Positions 1 to 15,500 of a stretch of DNA of 64,000 nt are shown here, in pieces (position 1 is the first letter of the stretch; each line of letters opens with the position of its first letter). The DNA comes from Neelides folsomi (taxonomy: Eukaryota; Arthropoda; Collembola; Neelipleona; Neelidae). The stretch spans positions 62,001-126,000 of the forward strand of contig JAQGBZ010000117.1 of NCBI GenBank assembly GCA_034687125.1, written 5' to 3'. The translations under genes were made by a program, and so were the position numbers. Below the pieces are notes generated by a model that saw nothing but the letters and a program-made list of their open reading frames with translations, was not told where the DNA came from and searched no databases.

Positions 1-3000
1 TATTGTAGTAAAAAGATTTTCTTATTTCAATTATAATATTGAGAATTCTTTTCCCACCTAAACTTATCAACAATAATATTTTTTTAAAAAGAATTGAATA
101 AATAGTGAAAAATTATATGTCATTTGAGTATCAATTGAAATGGATTCTAAAAATTTCTAAAATGAACATTCAATTGAATGTCAATATGCCAATTGTAGTA
201 ATTGCATTGTGGAAATTGGGTGCTCTATTATAAGAATTTACATTGTAAGTATCATAAGCAAAATAAATCTAGCCATAGTATATCCACTATTACCTATTAT
301 AAATATTATAAGCAGAGTGCGTGCTATGTATTATGCTACTTTATTGATTGATTTTATTTGAGATAAACACGCATCCTTTCCAAATGTTTCTCGATACGTA
401 GTTGTTATATATGTAACAAGTATATAAAAGGCATATCCATTTAGATCTTCATAAAAGGGATAATGGATTGAAAATTGTTATAAGATGTTTATTTTACTCC
501 CCTTGTCATAAAGAAAGTTTGTAAAGATGAGGGAGCTGCATTCACTCAATTGCATGCAAACAATGTTAAGTGATCCGAACCCTCCGCCGACTTGTTCCAT
601 ACAATGCCATTAACTTAAGGATCGGAAGACTGATTTGACAAAAGCTGTCAGAATGGGCAGTGAGAGAAATCTGAAGATACGACTTGGTTGTAAACCCACA
701 GTAGGTGGAATGATGGGTGATGGGTGAATGGAAGCTTCCTGGGTTGACTTCAACAAGGAATAATATGGAGATCTATTCAATCATAAATTTATTCTCTGCT
801 CCTTTTACTTTGATTGAAAAGCAATTGTTCCGGAAATTCTCTTTTATTTCCTTTAACTCCTTTAACCGAGATGAGTCTTTTCAATTCATTTATGAATGTT
901 GAGTAAATGAACTTAATCAGATTTAAGAGCCGCCTAATGAAATTTTTTACGAATTTCAAATTAAATCTTTAGTTCATTTAAAATTATAGAAATGTCTAGA
1001 GATTGGTATTCAAACCTAACATAATTTGCAGTATATAGCAAATAGTAAGTATACCTAATATAAATATAGTATTAATACTGATATAATAAAATAAACAAAT
1101 CATATACAGATTTTCACTTGAATGGTCGAATGTTGAATCCTTAAATCTTACAATAAGTTAAGGAATAGGGAATAGATATTTATGAATGTAGACGCATATT
1201 TATAGTTAAATTCTACGCTTTTGTTATATCGGACTCACTAGGTCAGTGAAAACATCTGTTGAAAATATTTATGAGAAAAACTGTGTGACCCCAAGAAAAG
1301 GAGAAAAACAGTTTCCAACAATGAACAGAAACCTTCTCAGCCTCTTTTGATTCATGAAGAAAGATTTCTTTTTTATATTACGAATCAAATTAAGTTCTTC
1401 ATTATAAAAAGTTCTTAAGTATGAATCAATGTGTGTTGTTGTTCACATTATTGTTATGTTTTTCTTTTTCAAAAAAAAACGGTTCCTTCACATTCAAAAT
1501 CTCTCGAAACAGGGATGATGATGAATGTTCAACTCCGTGTTGAAAGAGAAATTTTGAATGAAACTCACTAAAATCCTCTTTTCTGCAAAAATAATTAACA
1601 CAGGAGGTATAAATCTTTACATTATTAGGAGTGAAAGCTTCATCATCTTCATCATTCTGTCAATCCTCACAAGTGACATTTATCCTATTGCTGTGAATCA
1701 AACAACTGAAGTTTTTTTCCAAATTACTATCATTATCATGTATGTAAGTATGTATGTACAGGTAGAATCAGAATAAACCTCATGTTACGCTTTATAACTT
1801 TATGAAATGAGGTAGAATCTCATCTCATAAATATGGGTATGATTTTGAAATCTTAGCCTTTAGTATGCGTAGCAGTGGAATACTAGTTAGCGAGGTTATT
1901 AGAGGAATTGAAGATTTAAAGTGGCAAGATGTTGAGATTTGGTATAGAAGGTGATTGGAGAGTGACGGGAGGATGAAAGGGAACATATTGCATTTGAGCT
2001 CCTTATAAGGATACAATAATTTGAGGCTGAAAGGAATTGGGTCCGACGGGGAATTTGAGGGCCCTTTTGTCTCTTGGTGTGAGAATCAAATTCAAGACTT
2101 GAATTCTTCTCTTGAGCAAATATTTTAAATATTCCTTTACCATATGCTCTTTATGACTTCGCTCGATGAGCAAATCGGTCAATCTACATATGACTTTACC
2201 ATACATTTAGAGAGATGTTAATAAATAAGATCGGTCAATATTGTAATAGCCTAATAGCTCGAAAGAACTTTAATAGGTGAACTAAATATTCATACAATTT
2301 GGGATTATGTTTAAAGGAGCCGGATCATATAAGGAAATAAATCTAGCAATAAATAGAGGCTACCTCCAATTTCATTTTTAATACAAAGAGTTTCACTAAT
2401 AGACCCTTCATAATTGAATGCCTTTCAAGCCAATCGATCATATTTGATCACAATTAACCTTTTTTCATAACCAAGATGAAAGAATGAAATTCTTTGGCTT
2501 TATTTGCATAGAATAGCTATACAGTATTTTTCCATTTCATTGAGAATGGCGTAATTGGGAAATACTGAGTTTAAACCTTGTTCAAACATCAATATTTATA
2601 AATGTAGATACAATATTTATTAGTACAGAGATTTATCAATAAATGAGGAATTTACATGAAGTGATGAAAATTGGTTGAGATCACAATGGTCGAAGAATGA
2701 TATGAAAAAATGAAAGGTGGAAGTTGAAGGGTTCGGCTCAAAGGCTCAATTAGGAACTGTACCCATGAAATCCTAGTAAAAATAGTCATGTAAATCAAAT
2801 GGGTCCTCATTCACTTCACGAAGCATTAATGAATAATTTATATTGAGATTTCCGCCAAACTATTGAAATGATTGATTGAGTAATGGTTCTTGGAGAATTT
2901 TTCCTTTGGCTCTTTTCGAGCCCTATTGGCCTTGCATTAATGTTCTGAGGGGCGGATGTAAAACAGAGACACGGCGAGGATATTTGCAATTATAATTTTA

Positions 3001-6000
3001 TACACGAAGAAGAAAAAATGAAGATGATCTTGTAATCATTCCCCATTGTCTTCGCTGTCCTAATCCCTATAAAATCCACAACAATTTGAGAATAATAATA
3101 ATAGTGGTTTTGGTCTAGTTAATTGTCTCACTCAGTTGGCGCTTACATTGTTGGTCAAATTCCTTCTATTTACTTCAACTTCCTTCATCGTCCTCCAATC
3201 AATATTTGCATCTTATTGACTTAATCTCTTGTTTAATGAGCTCCCATTATTCTTCTCCTATATGGAATGAATGAATGAGATTTATTCCCATTCAAACTAT
3301 TTGATGGTTGATTGGGTCCTTTAAAAAAACGAATTCATTCAAGTTGTGTAATTCGAAAAAAAGAGAGAAATTGTGATGTTTTCCCTCAAGACACATTTTC
3401 GTTGTTTCTCAGTAATTTATGAGAGTCATTAAATTGGAGGTGAGTCGAGTCCTAGTGTAATTAGAATATTAAATAATCAACCTATTTTGCTTACGACTGA
3501 AGGAGATGATCTCCGATGATAAGAACTTTAAACTTACATGGACTTGCAATTTACTTTTGTATTCCTAATGAAGTTTTTCCATCCTCACTTTGCATAAAAC
3601 AAATTTCTGGTCTGGTTCTATGAGTTCTTAAGGCTTTTAAATCCGACAAGCGTCGGAGATCTCAAATCAAAATATTTGCATTCTTGAAAGATAATAATAA
3701 TATACTATTCGTATTTTATATGGAATAATGGGGAGTTTGATTTTATAAGTTTTTCCTTGAATAACTCACGGATTCTAATTGTAAATGATCTCGACACGAG
3801 TTAATTCAAACCCGAGTTTTTCCTCACTGCGCCCATCACCTTTAAAGTGATAATCATATGTTTTCATTTGGTAATGGATCAGGAGGGCAGAAGCGATCAG
3901 TCAAAAATGTATACATTCGTGACTCACGGTTCGTCCTTGTCTTAAATATAAAATCAACTGAAGACGCTCCTCGATCTTTTTTTCATCCGCCCTTTATAAT
4001 AACTTCCTATTATTAAAAATCTATTTGCATTACAAATATGATCTCCCTTTGTCTCCCTTCCATGCATTATTATTTGCACATGCAAAAAATGATTCTCCAG
4101 TCATTCGTGTCGTGACTGAAATAATACGAAAATAAAGGCGTAAGGTTCAATCATTCAACATCTATCTGAACAACAAATACTTGAAATCCTAATTGTGAGT
4201 GTAAAAGCATCTAATGGTACACAATGGGGTCTTTCGGTCGTCTTTTCCTTTTGGAAATGCATTGCGTGTCCGCAAGCACAATCCACCTGTTGCTCATGAG
4301 AAAAGGGAAAGAGAGGTGCTAAACAGAAATGGAAAATATTTTGCACACACTTAATATTTAAAGCCATAGTTGGCCATTGTGCTCAGGTTGAAGAAATATT
4401 ATTAGGCGGGATCAAGAGAAGAATATAATTCAAGGATTTGCGAAAAATATATTTAGGAATGAGAATATAAAGGAACCTTATCTTAACAAACAAGTTGCGT
4501 AATGAGACTTTTAACTCATTTTGAAAGATCGTTTTGTTCGACAGAAGTGAAGTTGAGTGGAAAAATGATACATAGATGTGTTTTGCACAGGTAGAATGTT
4601 TAACCCCGAGCATTTGGGAATGGAAATAGTCTTTGGATTTTTATTTCTTTTAATGCCTTTCTCAAAGTCCACGCCTTCCAAATGAGCAAAGTTTAAATTA
4701 ATATTTTAGTAATGGAGATTCATTCAGTTGGCCTTTACTTTTACCTCATGTCAATTCCCCTCGGCTAAATAAGTAGAAGGAAGGAAATCAATTATTAAGT
4801 TAATGTAATAAGAATTCAACGTCTACCACCCAGAAATTAATTGTGGTGGATGTATCATTATTAACTCACTTGGGCCACATTGGGAAATACTTTGTAATAA
4901 AGAAGAGGGTTGAAAAGAACAAAGAAATACAATGGGAGATTCTTCAACTGCACCTCAAATTCAATTTATCCTCCCTAATACACAATTTATATTTCTAAGC
5001 TATTAAAATTCTTGAGAATTTATTTCGTATGTATTTTCATCATCGATTTTTTCTATTCAAATGAAAAATGAAAAAAGATTTACTTTTTTATTTCTTTTAT
5101 TATAGATATAACATAAAATATATCTTTTATTACATGTTCATTATGGCATATCATTGAAATGATATGCCAATGTTTGACCAATGGAGAGACATTTGAAGTT
5201 GAAACATCATTGTGAGTTGGATTGAGTTAGTAAAAGTAAGCCGTTTTTTATTTAATTAAATTAAGGCGTGATATACAGCTCGCCTCAATTTCTCTTCAAA
5301 GACGTTCACTCCCTTGCGTAACATTGATGACAAAAGGAGAATCATTGAGGAAATTCAATTTAATGCTTAAAGGCCGATTTAAATTAACTTTAAAACTCTT
5401 ATTAAAAAATATCCGTAGACTAAATAATTTGCAGATGAGCAGTTGTAAATGTAAATCAATTGTTATCTCAATTTACAGTATTTTGGAAATATGTTAAACT
5501 TAAAAACCAAATATTATAATTAAGTTAATGTTTATAAAAACTGCATTGAATTACAAATAAGATTCATAAATAAATAAATTAAAAATCATAAATATGCCAT
5601 AAAGAAGCGAGATCACAATAAAGTACGTCACTCTGTAATTGGTAAGGTTGAGGAAATTAATGGCGATAGATCCATCACATTATATAAATCCAACTGGCTC
5701 CTTGTGTAAATTATTTTTTTCCCATCCTTTTAATCGACCAGATGAAAAAGGGTATAATTATAATATGCTTAAATTTCGTGGAATTTAGATTGAATTGATT
5801 AATTATTCGAGCGTCATGAAAAGGGGAGAAAGATTATGGTGCGTTTTGTCGCTGATTTCCACACTCCTTTGAATCCCCCACGATAAGGAACGAAATCAAA
5901 ATAAATCAGGTAGAAGAAGGTGATCAAGCTTGTCACTCCTCGTATATTTCATTCTTTTGGTGAAGGTCTCTGCAATTAAACTATACCCGTTTCTCAACTT

Positions 6001-9000
6001 CACACAGAAGAAGAAAAAAGTCAAGGAGTTCCCATATTATACTACATATTTACCTTAATGGGATCCTGATGGATAGAATTAGAGGCTTCAAGATCCCGCT
6101 CACATTCGCTTCTCAATCCAATAAATCAGAGAAGAGGAAAATGAGTAAGTAATAATTACGGTCTGTGGTTCCTATCCAATTTCTCGAATTAACATACCCC
6201 TTGTCCTCTGGAGCCAGGAGGGTGAAAGAGGGCCAAATATCCACACACGAAATACAATATTTTTCGTATTATGTTATTAATGACTTGAGAGGTTCAGAAG
6301 CAATCAGTAGGAGTGCAAAGGAGTTAGGTTGAGAGCATGGGGGAATTATTTCATCAGAAGCAACTCGCTCTCTGCCTCGATTACTTTGTGATTGCAACGG
6401 AGGAATGGGCTCAGCTCACCCTATTAAATTACCATTAATCACCTTATTTGTATGCAAAAAGAACGACGACCCAAAGCTGTTATAATCAGAGTCAACTTAA
6501 TTTCAGCTCTATTACACTTCTCATTTTTATCAATTCATTTCCCTTCGAGTTACATATGACTCCATGTTATTTAGAGATGTAGAAGCCTTTCGGCATGAAA
6601 GTGAAATGAATGGACTTATTTGGAAATCCTTCATTTGCCCATTTTTAACACGCTCAAAATATTGTAAAATGTTAAATATTATAAACAATAAATGATACAA
6701 AGATTTTACATTCAGATTAATTTAATACAAAGTCAATTAATATCTAATTATAAGTTTATTAAATTAAATATTCTCTAAAACTTAATGTTAGTACAGCTTG
6801 TTTTATTTAGGCTTTGTGAATATTTTAATTATTGTTAAAAATGGCAAACCAATTGTCAGTAAACAACTTTATAATTTTTACAGGTAAATTCAATTGTTCA
6901 AATATTGTCCTTTCAATTTAAAAAGGAGATTAAACTATCTGAATATAATTTATTATAAATGGACAGTTAGTAAACGAGGAAGTTCTACGCAAACAAATTA
7001 AAGTTATCTGAAATACACGATAAGGAACAAATATTAAAGTGAAGAATTAAGTATATCCATTGACCATTGAGTAGTCCGAACTCGTCAATCGAGGGATACC
7101 TGTGAGAAAAGGGCGATTTGGATCACCAATAAATTGGCACTCTCTCATTTTTGGCAAGAGTGAGAGTGAGTACAGACATAGGGAAAATACACACAAGTGA
7201 ATCTAAAAGCATTGTAGTACAAAATGTTATGAGTCATATTTCAAGTCTTGATGTGCCGTCTCGTGACCTCTTGACATTAGATCATATAAAGATTGTCGAA
7301 CAAGAAATGAATATTATGAGTTTGGCAAACTTTCCAGACGCCTTGTCTCCGCTCCACCCTCATCCTCATAAAAGGAATAAAAGTTAACACTGGGCTCGGG
7401 TCCAGAACACACACCTGAGAAATGCGTTTCTTATCTTGCTACACTTTTTCTCCTCCTCCTGTCTGTGCTTCATCTCCAGAGTGGTTTGCCAATTTTTGAG
7501 AGGAATTTGGCAATAAAATCAATTGTAGCAGGTTTATTGTACCTTCCCATTATCATGGCTAAAGCGTACATTGTAAATGCATTAAACTGACGTTCATTAC
7601 TTGTATAGTCCAAACCACTGAGTTATGTTCTCGTGAGCGGACGAATATGTCGCGAAGACTGCAAGTTCGCGATATGGGAATTTTATACAAAAAAATTGTG
7701 AATTTGCCAATAAATTCTCTTCATCTGAGATTCAATGCAAATGAGTTGGAACATGCGTTCCTCAGCTTCGCTTTCTACTCATCTCATTTATTAAAGTAGA
7801 AATTTCACATGCGAAGGTTATTAAGTGTCGGGAAAATAATTATAATGACTAATACTCGTAAATATTTATACTCATATAATAATAATAAAGCTGTGGTGAA
7901 CAATGGGACCTTGTGGATGAACTCCGCTGACTGTCCAATGAAGGTATAAATAAATAGTTCCGAGACGGTAATTCACTTTAGCTATAATAATAATACTTGT
8001 ACTCTTTACAAATAATAGGCTCTTCAAAAAACGCCTGAGAGGTCGAAGAGATTGAATGAAGTACAGAATGGAGTTTAATTGCTCTTGGGGAAAACGTCTC
8101 TCATTAACTCATTAAAAAGTGTGTAGAAAATAAAATGACCTGAATGTAGGGAAATTGCCATCTTTCAAATCCCTCCTCAATCAAATCTTTCTAATTATTC
8201 GCTACTCGTAAATCCCCACACCGTCAAACATGGAATTTTTTCTCTAACTTTAACACTGCTATTTAACTCGTATTTGCTTAAGCCATAATTTATGTTAAAT
8301 TGTCCCCTGGGAGGAATTAAGGTGATTCACAGAACGGATCTAAAGATTAAGTTGAAATTAAAGAGCTGAGCAAATTACTCCACAAGCCCTCATTTCATGA
8401 GATGCAGAATCAAATCAAATATGATTGAAAAAGCCATTCTTAATGAGTTTTTTGCCTAATCCTTTTATGCAAACAGTGCAAATTTTAATCCTGTCACTTC
8501 TTCCCTCTTATTATTAGCTTCCTACGTATTTAGAACTGATGCTAAGTATTTCCTATCTACTTAGGGTTAGTTACGAATCGTAACTTACAATGTATGAAAG
8601 GATTTTTGAGATAAAAATTTCCAAAGTGATTTCTTGGAAAAAAGGTAAACCGGGCTGAAAACGTGAGGTTGAATGATGAGAAGAGTTAGTTGGATAGATA
8701 GAGCCAATATAGGAAAAGATTAATCTTCCGGCTTCGTTTCGTAAAATTGAATCTAACGAGATTTTAAGTGCTAAACCACGAATGAAATTAAGCTTTGGGG
8801 ACAGAGATTCCTCTTTTGATTCCTTCCACTTTAAAGCTATAAAATGATGTAATAAAAAAAATAACACAACATAGTTTGAAGGGTTCTTAATTTATGAGGC
8901 AGGAAACTAACGAGGCGAATTGAAAGGCGTCTCGTAGTAGTAACTTTATTACGTGGAGTATTTAGGGATAAGGGATAAGAAAGGAATAAGAAATTCACTT

Positions 9001-12000
9001 GGACGAAGAGTTCTTTTAGGATGGAGGGAAAGGGTAGAAGATCTCCATTGCTCAAACCCCCATTTGATGAATCAAATTGTAAGTTGCCCTTTCTTGGGAT
9101 CGGTGATGGTGATGAGAACGGAAAAATCAGATCAAAGATTCCTTTGCGAGATTAAAAAGGAACAAGGGAGGGATGGAAGCAAGTTACGACAATTATTGCA
9201 AATTACAAGAAGCCCATACTAAACCAGTACATGCATTTAAATGACGAATTATGGATTTTAAAGGAGAAGTTTAATACAGAGACTGCAAATGTTGCACTTA
9301 CGATTTGTATACTTTGCACATTTTTATGGATGCTCCTTTGCATTACAACAATTTACTCTATGTCCGAAATCATATCCGTTTATATCATAAATTCTTTAAC
9401 ATTATTGCGGCACATATTTACAACTTGGGCGACTACACGTAGAATTCTTGGTATAACATTTTATATGTATCTTACACTCATACAACGTATACAACTTAAG
9501 AAGTTTAAATTGTGAGTCCTTCAATAGATAGTCCTCCTTTAGATATGTTAGGTAGGGTTTGGTAATTTTAATTTTCAAGATTATGAATATAATATCACAT
9601 AATACGAAATAAAAATGGAATTTGGATAAACAATCTTTGTTCCTCGTTGTTTTTTTCTATAGAGTACTACATATTAAATTGAAAGAAAAGCCCAATCTTT
9701 TTCCTATCTTTTCTTTATTGTCTCTCCCTGTTTTAATCGACATGTTCCATCAATGATTTTTATTACAATGGGAATCGGCATCAGTCATTAATTTTATAGT
9801 TATTTTGCAAAGTTAAATTATAATGGATGCCATAAGAAGAGCCCCAACTTTTAAAATCAGGGACAATTTTATTGATTAAATAATTTTTTAAATAAAAATA
9901 AGTAAATAATACGAGATATTCGTATATGAGATATTCCAAATATTCCTTTTATTTTTATTTAAACATAGATAATCTATGTATTAAGCATTCTATGAAATTC
10001 CCCAAGAAGATTATGATATGAGTATATTAATATGATGAATAGATTGTAAAACGGATGACGAATATAATTCTTCCTGGAAAGTACAAGGACTCCACAACGA
10101 GACTTCGCAATCCTCGAACTTTCTTAATCCCCTGACGAAGCTTTCTTATTTCATCCCACTTCGTTTAAAAGGAGTGTTAACGGGACGTAATCCGAAACTT
10201 ATTGACTTCTTCTTTCATTCATTCTTAATGTTTTTGAGAATAAAGAACTCTTGGTTCAATTCATCTCCCATCAATAGCCTTCCCAATATAGCTCATATTG
10301 AATTTCATAATTGAGTACAAAATGAGTACATCACATGAGACATGATCGACCGAGAGAATTGTTTTCATTGATCTGATCATGTCACTCAATACAAAAAAAT
10401 TAATACTATACGAACAATATCCGTACAAATGATATGCATAATCATTTCATACAAAGATATAAAAGTGAAGGTGTCATATAACATAGATATATGTAATACA
10501 GATCTGTATATATTATATATGTACTTTTACATCTTTAAGGTGTTCTATAGTCGAGTGTTTGTATAATAAGGAGTGCGGGAATGTGTGTCATCGTGTCACT
10601 TGGAGTTAGCTAAGATATGGGACACTTTTCGCATATTCCTCCCTCACTTATTTCACTTACTTCACTTACTTCCGTTGTGGGCCTTCTTCAAATATTTGGT
10701 TTTTTCCCTTTCATGCGTACACGTCTGTTTATATAAGTTCAATATGTGTCTAGGTAATGTATAATATGAATTAGTGATATTCTGGTGGGTCATAAAAGTT
10801 GGCCGAACCCAGAAGGAGCAGCGAAGCGATGTAATTGGGATGCTCAGAAGTGGCGTAGGAGCGTTTCAGAACGAACAAACCTGTCTTTCCCCCCTTCCAT
10901 TATCTCAAATTACCAAAAGGAATGAAGGAAGTTTAAAGTTAAATTGACCATATTCACCCTCTCTCTAATTAATAAATCGACGTTTGGCGTTGTGTGGGAT
11001 AGGATTTGTATATCGCTTTGAACTCTCATTTCACCTTATTCAAAAATTGCGGATAATAAAGGGAATTGTGGAATGAGGACTTTTATTGCCTTTTACCCTT
11101 TACGAGCTCCACGCATCTTCTGCACAATCTTCCAAATCCACTCGTACACATTCTTGGGAAATAAAAACCCAACATTGTTACTTTTCTCTATCATACATTA
11201 TTAAATATACTTACATTTAGTTAGTTAGAGTTAGAGTACATAAGTAATAAAAAAGACATAATATATTGTAATGTCTCCATTATGATTTCATGTTCTTTAT
11301 CAAAATCAGGATGGATCATTATAGGTTTGATTACGTTTGTTCGCAATGGTGACCATATAAGGAAGGATTATCTTTTTTAAATAATTGGATCTTACGATAT
11401 TAGAAAATTAGAAACAATAAATTAGATGCGATCATTCATTTTTATTTCCCCTCACAATAAACAAATAGCACATCCATAATCTTGCATTGTTGACTTTACA
11501 TAATAATCCTTTCAGTTTCATCTTATGTAAATATTTCTCCGTATTTGAAACAATTAATTGATAAAGTACAAAGTACAACATTGGGCTATACAATATTTAA
11601 TGATGGTAAAGAGAGCGATGTGGTTCAATGTGTCAGGAAGAAACTTTCAGTAGAAGGAAATAGCAAAGAGAATTTAATCGCATAAGAATTGCTCGGATGC
11701 TTTTGTCTCGCAAAAGAAATTGTATTAACTTGGGAGCCTTCTGGGAAATGTAATTATCATCTCCTATTCCTCTCTTCATAATAACCGCTGTGATAGAATG
11801 AGTTTTTAATTTTGATAGGTGAATTAAAACGAATTTTCATTTCCTTGTCTGCATTCCTAAATGTTGGACATCTCCCATTGGACCCAGTTACACTTATCGC
11901 AAATGGTAAAATAATTAGTGATTCATTTGCCCCGTTTATCTCTCAATCTCGTTTTCTCTTGCCATGAGGGATAATCCACATTCCCTTTCATTGGACAATT

Positions 12001-15000
12001 TGGGAGATTTAAAGCTTCCATTATTTTGTTTGTAAACAATTATTTAGAATTAGAAAGATGCATTTGATAATTTAGCAAATTGTTCTAACTATTTGTATAA
12101 TTTAATAGGTAAGTTCAAAATTAAAAATTGAGATAACAAAAACAATCATTCATATTTGACATTTAATATTCAATTTTGGAATATATAAAACTTGTCTTTT
12201 ATTAACGCTTTCAAGCAATCAATCTAAGATTTTTATTCATTAATTTAAACAAGACTAATTTATTTATTTAATTCAAATGCTGTTGATGATTTACAGTGCG
12301 TTGGAGGTTAGACAAATGAATTGAACCAATGAATATTTATTGCGTGAATAATCAGAAAATAAAAGTCGAGTTTTTCCACTCCCCAGCTGAGAGAGTGCTA
12401 GGAGTCAGAGAGATGTGAGACGGTGAGAGTCAGTTCATCTTGAACTCATTTGAATCCTCGATGAAAGTGAGTGGAATCAATTAGAATGATCAAGAGAATT
12501 GGATTCCTCTTGGCGGCAGAGACATAAATGGGATATCAAGAGATCGGATCTGAATAATAATCATAAATAGCCGTCCGAGACCCTTGCAAATTATTCTTGG
12601 GTGTGTGATATTCCCTTATATTTAAACTTTCTTAAATCCCAATTAATTTGGTTCATAGTTTGAAATTGAAAGTCGAAATCTTTAATATTTAAAAATTTAA
12701 TATTTATCTTCTCCATATACCATACAGTTAGTTCTATACAGGTCTTGACTCATTGTACGAACATTGCTTAGAAATTGCCTGTTCTGCATGCTATAGATTA
12801 TTAAATTCATTTATTGGACCTCACCTTCTCTTTATTAATTGATCCTTATTAATTTGAAGGAAAGGCAGAGGGAGTCAAAGTTTGCAATCTTTTCATCGCA
12901 TTCCTCATCTTATTATTTCCTAATAATTACAGTCTGCAAATGCGAAGCGAGTATGATGCTAATTATCTCTCAGGTTTATCTCAATAATTTAATTCTCTCA
13001 GCATAAAATGTGGACCAGAAGACAACAATGTGTAGCATATCCCTTGCAGCCTTTGAGAGATAATAGGGATTCATTCTTCTCAGAGTTCTGAGAGAGGCTG
13101 GTGGGGCAATTGGTGTATACTGTGACGATCTGATGATTATTTTATTATTATTATAACCCAACCTACTCTCGAGTGAACGTACGCAGGTAAAGTACAGTAA
13201 TGGTGTGTGAGAGCTGGGTGGCATATTATTACATTTATCCCCCAATCTCCTGAGATCTCCGCACTCCTGATGAGTATCGGCCTTTGTGAATGAGTTTGAA
13301 AGGGCGGCTATTGCCCTTTGAGACTCTCGATTTCAATAAATAAATAGGTTAGCGGAGTGACAGTTCCCTCATAGGGGTTGGGAAGGGCGTTGGTCATCAT
13401 TGGGCAATTAGCTCCTTCGTTAAATTCCCATAACTTCAATAATTCTCTCAATGATGCCTTCTTGGTACGATGGCCAATTACGCACCGGTTTATCGTTCCT
13501 TACGTATTTTGTTCAACACACTCTAGAGTTATACTTTAATTATAACTATTCAAATGATTGCAAAATATAATATTTATAATGAAAGATCAGGACGAGATTT
13601 AAAATTACATATATTTTTAATGAATCTTGTATCAACTACGTGAGTTTATTCACCAAACGGAATTTCAAAACACACTAAGATATTTATTACTGTTTGGGAA
13701 ATATTGTAATATGGCAAAAACTACATAATATAATATACAATATTTTATTTTAAAAGATATAATTTACAAAAATATTAGCGTAATATCTTTAAATTATAAA
13801 GAATTAATTTTTTTGACTACCAATATAATACTCTACCTGTACTCTACCTGTATCTGTATACGTAAGTAGGAGTGTTTAAATAAATCAATTTAGGATATAC
13901 TATACTGATAGAAATCTGTTGTTTTTTGTTTTACAAGAGTGAAACGACGACGTGTGAAGAAAACTTTGAAATTACGAGGGACAATATTTTAAAAGACACT
14001 GATGATCATAAAAGATAAAAAAGGATATGACACAATGAGACATTTGTGTGACAAAGGCCAAGTTTGTAATTTACAATCCACTCCTACTTTTTAAATACAT
14101 CAAGACCACGAAACACTTTCCACGAACCAAAGGAAACAATAAGAATTAAATGAGTTATAATAAGAATCTCGTAGGAGTTGGAAAGTCTTTTTACTAACAA
14201 CTCTCTTGTAGTATCAGATATACTCTACGTGTATCACAACCCTTTAAACTCGCGTATAATATGATCCGATAACGAAACGACACGTAGCACAAGAAAAGAG
14301 GAAAAGAAGAATTGTTGAGCATGAGGACATGAAGGGAAAAGCGTACGAGAACATTGTTTTAGCCAAGGGAGATCTCACTAATTATCCTTATATTCTCTCT
14401 TAAGATTGCAAATATAGTGGTGGGTTTACAAGAGCCGGCTTCATGTCTTTTAACAACCCTATTGTTCCCTTTCATGGACATTCTTAGAAGTATGGAAGTG
14501 AAGCGAAGCGAATTGGGCTGAAGGCCTCTTCTAAAAACATTCAATTCCTATATGTTAAAACAAGGGGTTTCGAAGGAGAAGTTTCACACAGTTTTGTTGA
14601 GATTCATTAAGAAGCCCTCAATTGCTCCCGAATTAAAAATGGGGGTCGACTCCGCCCTCGTTAAGAAAAATTTGCCAAAGTTTCGCGGATTCTCGTTTTA
14701 AATGTCTTTTTTTATCCTGCAATTGTGGTTGTAAAATTGCAGAAACTCTTGTTACAACCAATTTTATGAATATCTCTCTTCACGTTTCCAGTTCCTAATG
14801 TCACGTCCCTGTGATGTGCAGGAGTCGTAATGTGCGTTTTTACTATACTTACATTTTGCCACACCCTGCCTGAGGTTATGGTTTCAGCAATCCTATTTTC
14901 GATTTCCACTTCCTTTCTTCGTTTAATCTCTCCCTTTCATTTTTTGTATTCTGGCCAGATGAATCTAAAGTGTATCTCTGCATATCTAAAACATTTTAAT

Positions 15001-15260
15001 AGCAATTGTTACAATGCAAAGACTCACTTATATTTATTACTTGCTAATTCTTATATCCAGATAAATATAATTGTTCTCGTACTTTTGCTGTCAATACTTA
15101 CATACAATTTGTCTGCATTACATGTACGATAATGTATCCTATCCTATATGTATTATTCATATAATGTATGAGAATAAGTATTTCATATATAAAAATCCTT
15201 CATTACCAAATAAAGAGGTTCGGAGCGAATCCTTGAATTCGTCTTAAGAGAGAAATCCGA
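1..15260. other. gene-poor AT-rich stretch
   Basis: No gene can be supported here. Open frames are short, mostly lack good start context, and match no family I recognise. Codon-like composition is absent and the DNA is full of A/T runs and simple motifs. Short imperfect tandem runs occur, such as the TTCACTTAC-type repeat near 10,640-10,670 and the ACTCTACCTG-type repeat near 13,835-13,855. The stretch could be intergenic DNA or the 5' intron or regulatory territory of the fibrinogen-domain gene starting before 22 kb. The sequence does not decide between these. Confidence 0.5.
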
Positions 15261-15364
15261 GTGTTTAATGAGCGCATCCACCTCTGGTTCATTTCAATAA
15301 AACACATTGTCATCCTCTTTGTACTAATAAGCTCGGCTGGGTGGCTAAAGGGACACTTTCTCAG

Positions 15365-15500
15365 GCTCAAGTGCTACAAAAGGAATAAAAAAAGTCCTTT
15401 GGGAGATCCGCCTCAATTACAATTGAAGAGAAGCGGAAAATGGTTGTATGTGGATAATGCATATATGGCCGAATTGGCATCTCTCATTTCCGAACAGTAA
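15365..15500 (+). CDS. candidate isolated terminal coding exon, unknown gene
   Basis: This is a possible last exon with no recognised homologue. It follows a TTTCTCAG acceptor, opens in phase 2 and encodes about 45 residues to a TAA. The peptide starts LKCYKRNKKSPLGDPP and continues through GKWLYVDNAYMAELASLI. Composition is balanced and unlike the hydrophobic, low-complexity peptides of neighbouring chance frames. It could be the basic cytoplasmic tail of a membrane protein, but that is inference. No partner exon was found on either side, so a chance open frame remains quite possible. Confidence 0.2.

Noticed and set aside
4155-4367. Minus-strand ATG frame with several cysteines
   Set aside because: It has no signal peptide, partner exon or domain pattern; probably chance.
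7151-7387. Plus-strand frame beginning in a GAGAGTGAG-rich stretch
   Set aside because: It has no ATG at the start, shows a simple-sequence bias and has no homology signal.
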